Assembly (NCBI GenBank): GCA_027483425.1
Contig: JAIXUR010000163.1
Coordinates: 1 to 6,026 of the forward strand
From: Cyanobacteriota bacterium
Lineage (GTDB): Bacteria > Cyanobacteriota > Cyanobacteriia > Phormidesmidales > Phormidesmidaceae
Direction of reading: 5' to 3'
DNA: 6,026 bases
The notes beneath the pieces were generated by a model. That model worked only from the letters and a program-made list of their open reading frames with translations, had not been told where the DNA came from and ran no database searches. Shown piece after piece: positions 4,558-6,026 of this stretch; positions within the stretch are counted from its first letter, which is position 1, and every line of letters begins with the position of its first letter. The position numbers and the translations under genes were made by a program.

Positions 4558-6000
4558 TTATCCGTCCCCTGCGGTGCCCTCGGCGAATCGATCGATGGCC
4601 AAAAATAGATCTGTCACCTGGTCTGCTGTGGTAAATGGGTTAAGCAGCACGGCCTTGAGCCACCGCCGTCCTCGCAACCTGGGCAGCGATAGAAAAATCT
4701 GGTGCTGGTTAAGTAAATGCTGCTGTAGGGCCTGGTTCCAGCCGTCCCCATGGTCGGAGGGCAGCGCCCCAGGGCAGCCCCGAAAGCAGACCACATTCAT
4801 CTCGGGCTCACTGGCCAGTTCCAGGTAGGGGCGCTGGCGTACCTGGGCCACAAAGTGCTCGGTCAGAGCATAGCTGGCGTCGATGAGTGCCGCGCAGCCA
4901 GCCTTACCCAGGTGCGCCAAGGTCAGCCATAGTTTGAGCACGTCGGCGTGCCGGGTGCCCTGCACCGACAGTTCTCCCAGGTTGGCCCAGTCAGCTTCGG
5001 CGTTCATGTAGGGGGCTGCTACCCGAAAGTGGCTGTTCAGCACACCCAGGTCACGAAACAGCACCGAAGCACAGGTTTTGGTGACGTACAGCCACTTTTG
5101 GGGATTAAAGGTGATGGAATCGGCCTGCTCAATGCCCGCCAAGCGAGAGCGATGGGTGGGAGAAAATGCGATCGCCCCTCCGTAGGCCGCATCCACATGA
5201 AACCATAAATCGTGGTGGCGCGCGATGCTGGCGATCGCTGGCAAGGGGTCGATATTGCCGGTCACGGTGGTTCCCGCCGTGGCCACCACCGCAAAGGGAC
5301 GCTTACCCATGGCCCGGGCCGCCTGAATCTTAGCCTCTAACCCATCCCCATCGATCTGGGCGCGGGCGTTGGTGGGCACCAGCACCACTCCATCAACCCC
5401 CAAACCCAGCACCATCGCCGCCTTCTGAATGGAGGTGTGGGCCAGCTCGGAGGCAAAAATCACGGCGGGCGGGCCTCCGGCCAGACCGCCCTGCAGGCAA
5501 TCAAGCTTGACATTGCGGGCCACGGTCAGAGCCTGCAAGTTAGCCAGGCTGCCGCCACTGGTTAATAGGCCCCCCGCCTGGGCTCCCAGACCAAACATCC
5601 GGGCGATCTCTGCCAGGAGCTGGGGCTCTAGCCGCGACAGGGCCGGCGACATTTCGACGCTCAGCATGTTGTTGTTGAGGGCCGCCGCCGCCCAGTCACC
5701 CACAATGGAGGCGGTACTGGGCAGGGGGTCCATGTGGCCCATGTAGCCGGGGTGGGCGGGGTTCATCGACTGGGCCATGAGATCGCCCAGCCTCTCTAGC
5801 AGCGGTGCGATCGCGATCGGCTGATCGGGAATCCCCGGAAAGTCCACAGCATTGACCTGGGGCAGGGGAACATGACGGGCCGCCCCGGCCAGATAGTCGA
5901 GAATTTGCTCGGTTACCCTTTGCAGCACCGCCTCAATGGACGCTCGATTGTGGCCCTGGGGGTCAATAAATGCGTTACCAGGCAGATCGGAGAGCGCCAA
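4558..6000 (-). CDS. Group II PLP-dependent amino-acid decarboxylase
   Basis: The 480-residue product belongs to the fold-type I decarboxylases that include glutamate, aromatic amino-acid, cysteine-sulfinate and 2,4-diaminobutyrate decarboxylases. Visible marks are HPGYMGHMDP (83-92), NNNMLSVEMSPALSRLE (109-125), LLTSGGSLANLQAL with the phosphate-binding turn (145-158), and HTSIQKAA, whose His188 should stack on the cofactor. They continue with TAGTTVTGNIDPL (241-253), HVDAAYGGA with Asp270 to the pyridine nitrogen (268-276), NPQKW with the Schiff-base Lys302, and SVQGTRHADVLKLWLTL (345-361). Most relatives have His, not Gln, before that lysine. The substrate is not decided by these residues; the enzyme should be cytosolic and release CO2 and an amine. 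TTG 6000 is taken as the start: it has AGAGG (6011-6007) with a 6-nt spacer, and an in-frame TAG lies just upstream. Confidence 0.92.
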   Translation of the reverse strand: MALSDLPGNAFIDPQGHNRASIEAVLQRVTEQILDYLAGAARHVPLPQVNAVDFPGIPDQPIAIAPLLERLGDLMAQSMNPAHPGYMGHMDPLPSTASIVGDWAAAALNNNMLSVEMSPALSRLEPQLLAEIARMFGLGAQAGGLLTSGGSLANLQALTVARNVKLDCLQGGLAGGPPAVIFASELAHTSIQKAAMVLGLGVDGVVLVPTNARAQIDGDGLEAKIQAARAMGKRPFAVVATAGTTVTGNIDPLPAIASIARHHDLWFHVDAAYGGAIAFSPTHRSRLAGIEQADSITFNPQKWLYVTKTCASVLFRDLGVLNSHFRVAAPYMNAEADWANLGELSVQGTRHADVLKLWLTLAHLGKAGCAALIDASYALTEHFVAQVRQRPYLELASEPEMNVVCFRGCPGALPSDHGDGWNQALQQHLLNQHQIFLSLPRLRGRRWLKAVLLNPFTTADQVTDLFLAIDRFAEGTAGDG

Positions 6001-6006
6001 CGTACA

Positions 6007-6011
6007 CCTCT
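6007..6011 (-). promoter_or_regulatory. Shine-Dalgarno site fixing the TTG start of the decarboxylase
   Basis: AGAGG lies 6 nt before TTG 6000. The in-frame TAG at 6012-6010 overlaps it, so no longer in-frame version exists. The first ATG in frame is about 75 codons inside conserved sequence, which leaves the TTG as the sensible start. Confidence 0.65.
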
Positions 6012-6026
6012 AGGGTCAGACATGAC

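Larger units (their letters stand above)
747..5814. repeat. HIP1 octamers (GCGATCGC), ten scattered copies
   Basis: Copies begin at 747, 1530, 2209, 2559, 3167, 3694, 4161, 5168, 5231 and 5807. This is about one per 600 bp, far above chance, and is a genomic mark of many cyanobacteria. Nine lie in coding sequence and one (4161) in the large gap. They are not a mobile element. Confidence 0.9.

Noticed and set aside
4499..4828. Plus-strand open frame of 109 codons entering the decarboxylase gene
   Set aside because: Most of it is antisense to conserved decarboxylase sequence, and the start has no supporting ribosome site.

Overview
The window comes from a cyanobacterial chromosome. The octamer GCGATCGC (HIP1), the signature repeat of many cyanobacterial genomes, occurs at least ten times in 6 kb. 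The base composition is GC-rich. Three proteins look like cyanobacterial families of unknown or poorly known function: DUF3181, DUF3386 and a two-PRC-barrel protein. I cannot name the genus. A filamentous, GC-rich Leptolyngbya/Nodosilinea-like lineage would fit, but that is a guess.

Layout. Positions 1-376 (minus) hold the N-terminal part of a family 2 glycosyltransferase that runs off the left edge. A 180-bp AT-rich divergent spacer follows, with a good minus promoter and a weaker overlapping plus promoter. Two plus-strand genes come next: a lipoprotein (557-1081) that looks like a metal-free M23/LytM fold, and a PRC-barrel protein (1217-2173) with an 11-residue-repeat helical tail. The rest of the genes are on the minus strand. 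The PRC gene converges on them with only 13 bp between stops. In transcription order they are a group II PLP-dependent decarboxylase (6000-4558, TTG start), a 516-bp non-coding gap, a DUF3386 protein (4041-3391), a SpoU/TrmH-type RNA methyltransferase (3331-2819), a small two-helix membrane protein (2782-2498) and a DUF3181 protein (2495-2187). The last three, perhaps with DUF3386, have the spacing of an operon, and the last two are probably translationally coupled.

The most notable part is the gap at 4042-4557. It holds one copy of the cyanobacterial-type DnaA box TTTTCCACA, and two perfect TTATCCACA boxes facing each other in the arms of a perfect 15-bp inverted repeat. It also has a second perfect hairpin (9-bp stem, GAAA loop on the minus strand), an AT-rich stretch and a 14-bp perfect palindrome built on HIP1. 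This could be a chromosomal replication origin or another DnaA-binding locus; a terminator for the decarboxylase gene is the main alternative for the large hairpin.

A second notable point is a 16-codon open frame with a consensus Shine-Dalgarno sequence. It starts just after the DUF3386 stop and overlaps the methyltransferase start in another frame. It may be a coupling leader peptide, or it may mark a frameshift.

The genes do not form one obvious pathway. They combine envelope or surface functions (glycosyltransferase, lipoprotein, 2TM protein), RNA modification and amino-acid decarboxylation with lineage-specific proteins of unknown role. No mobile element, CRISPR array, tRNA or rRNA was seen.
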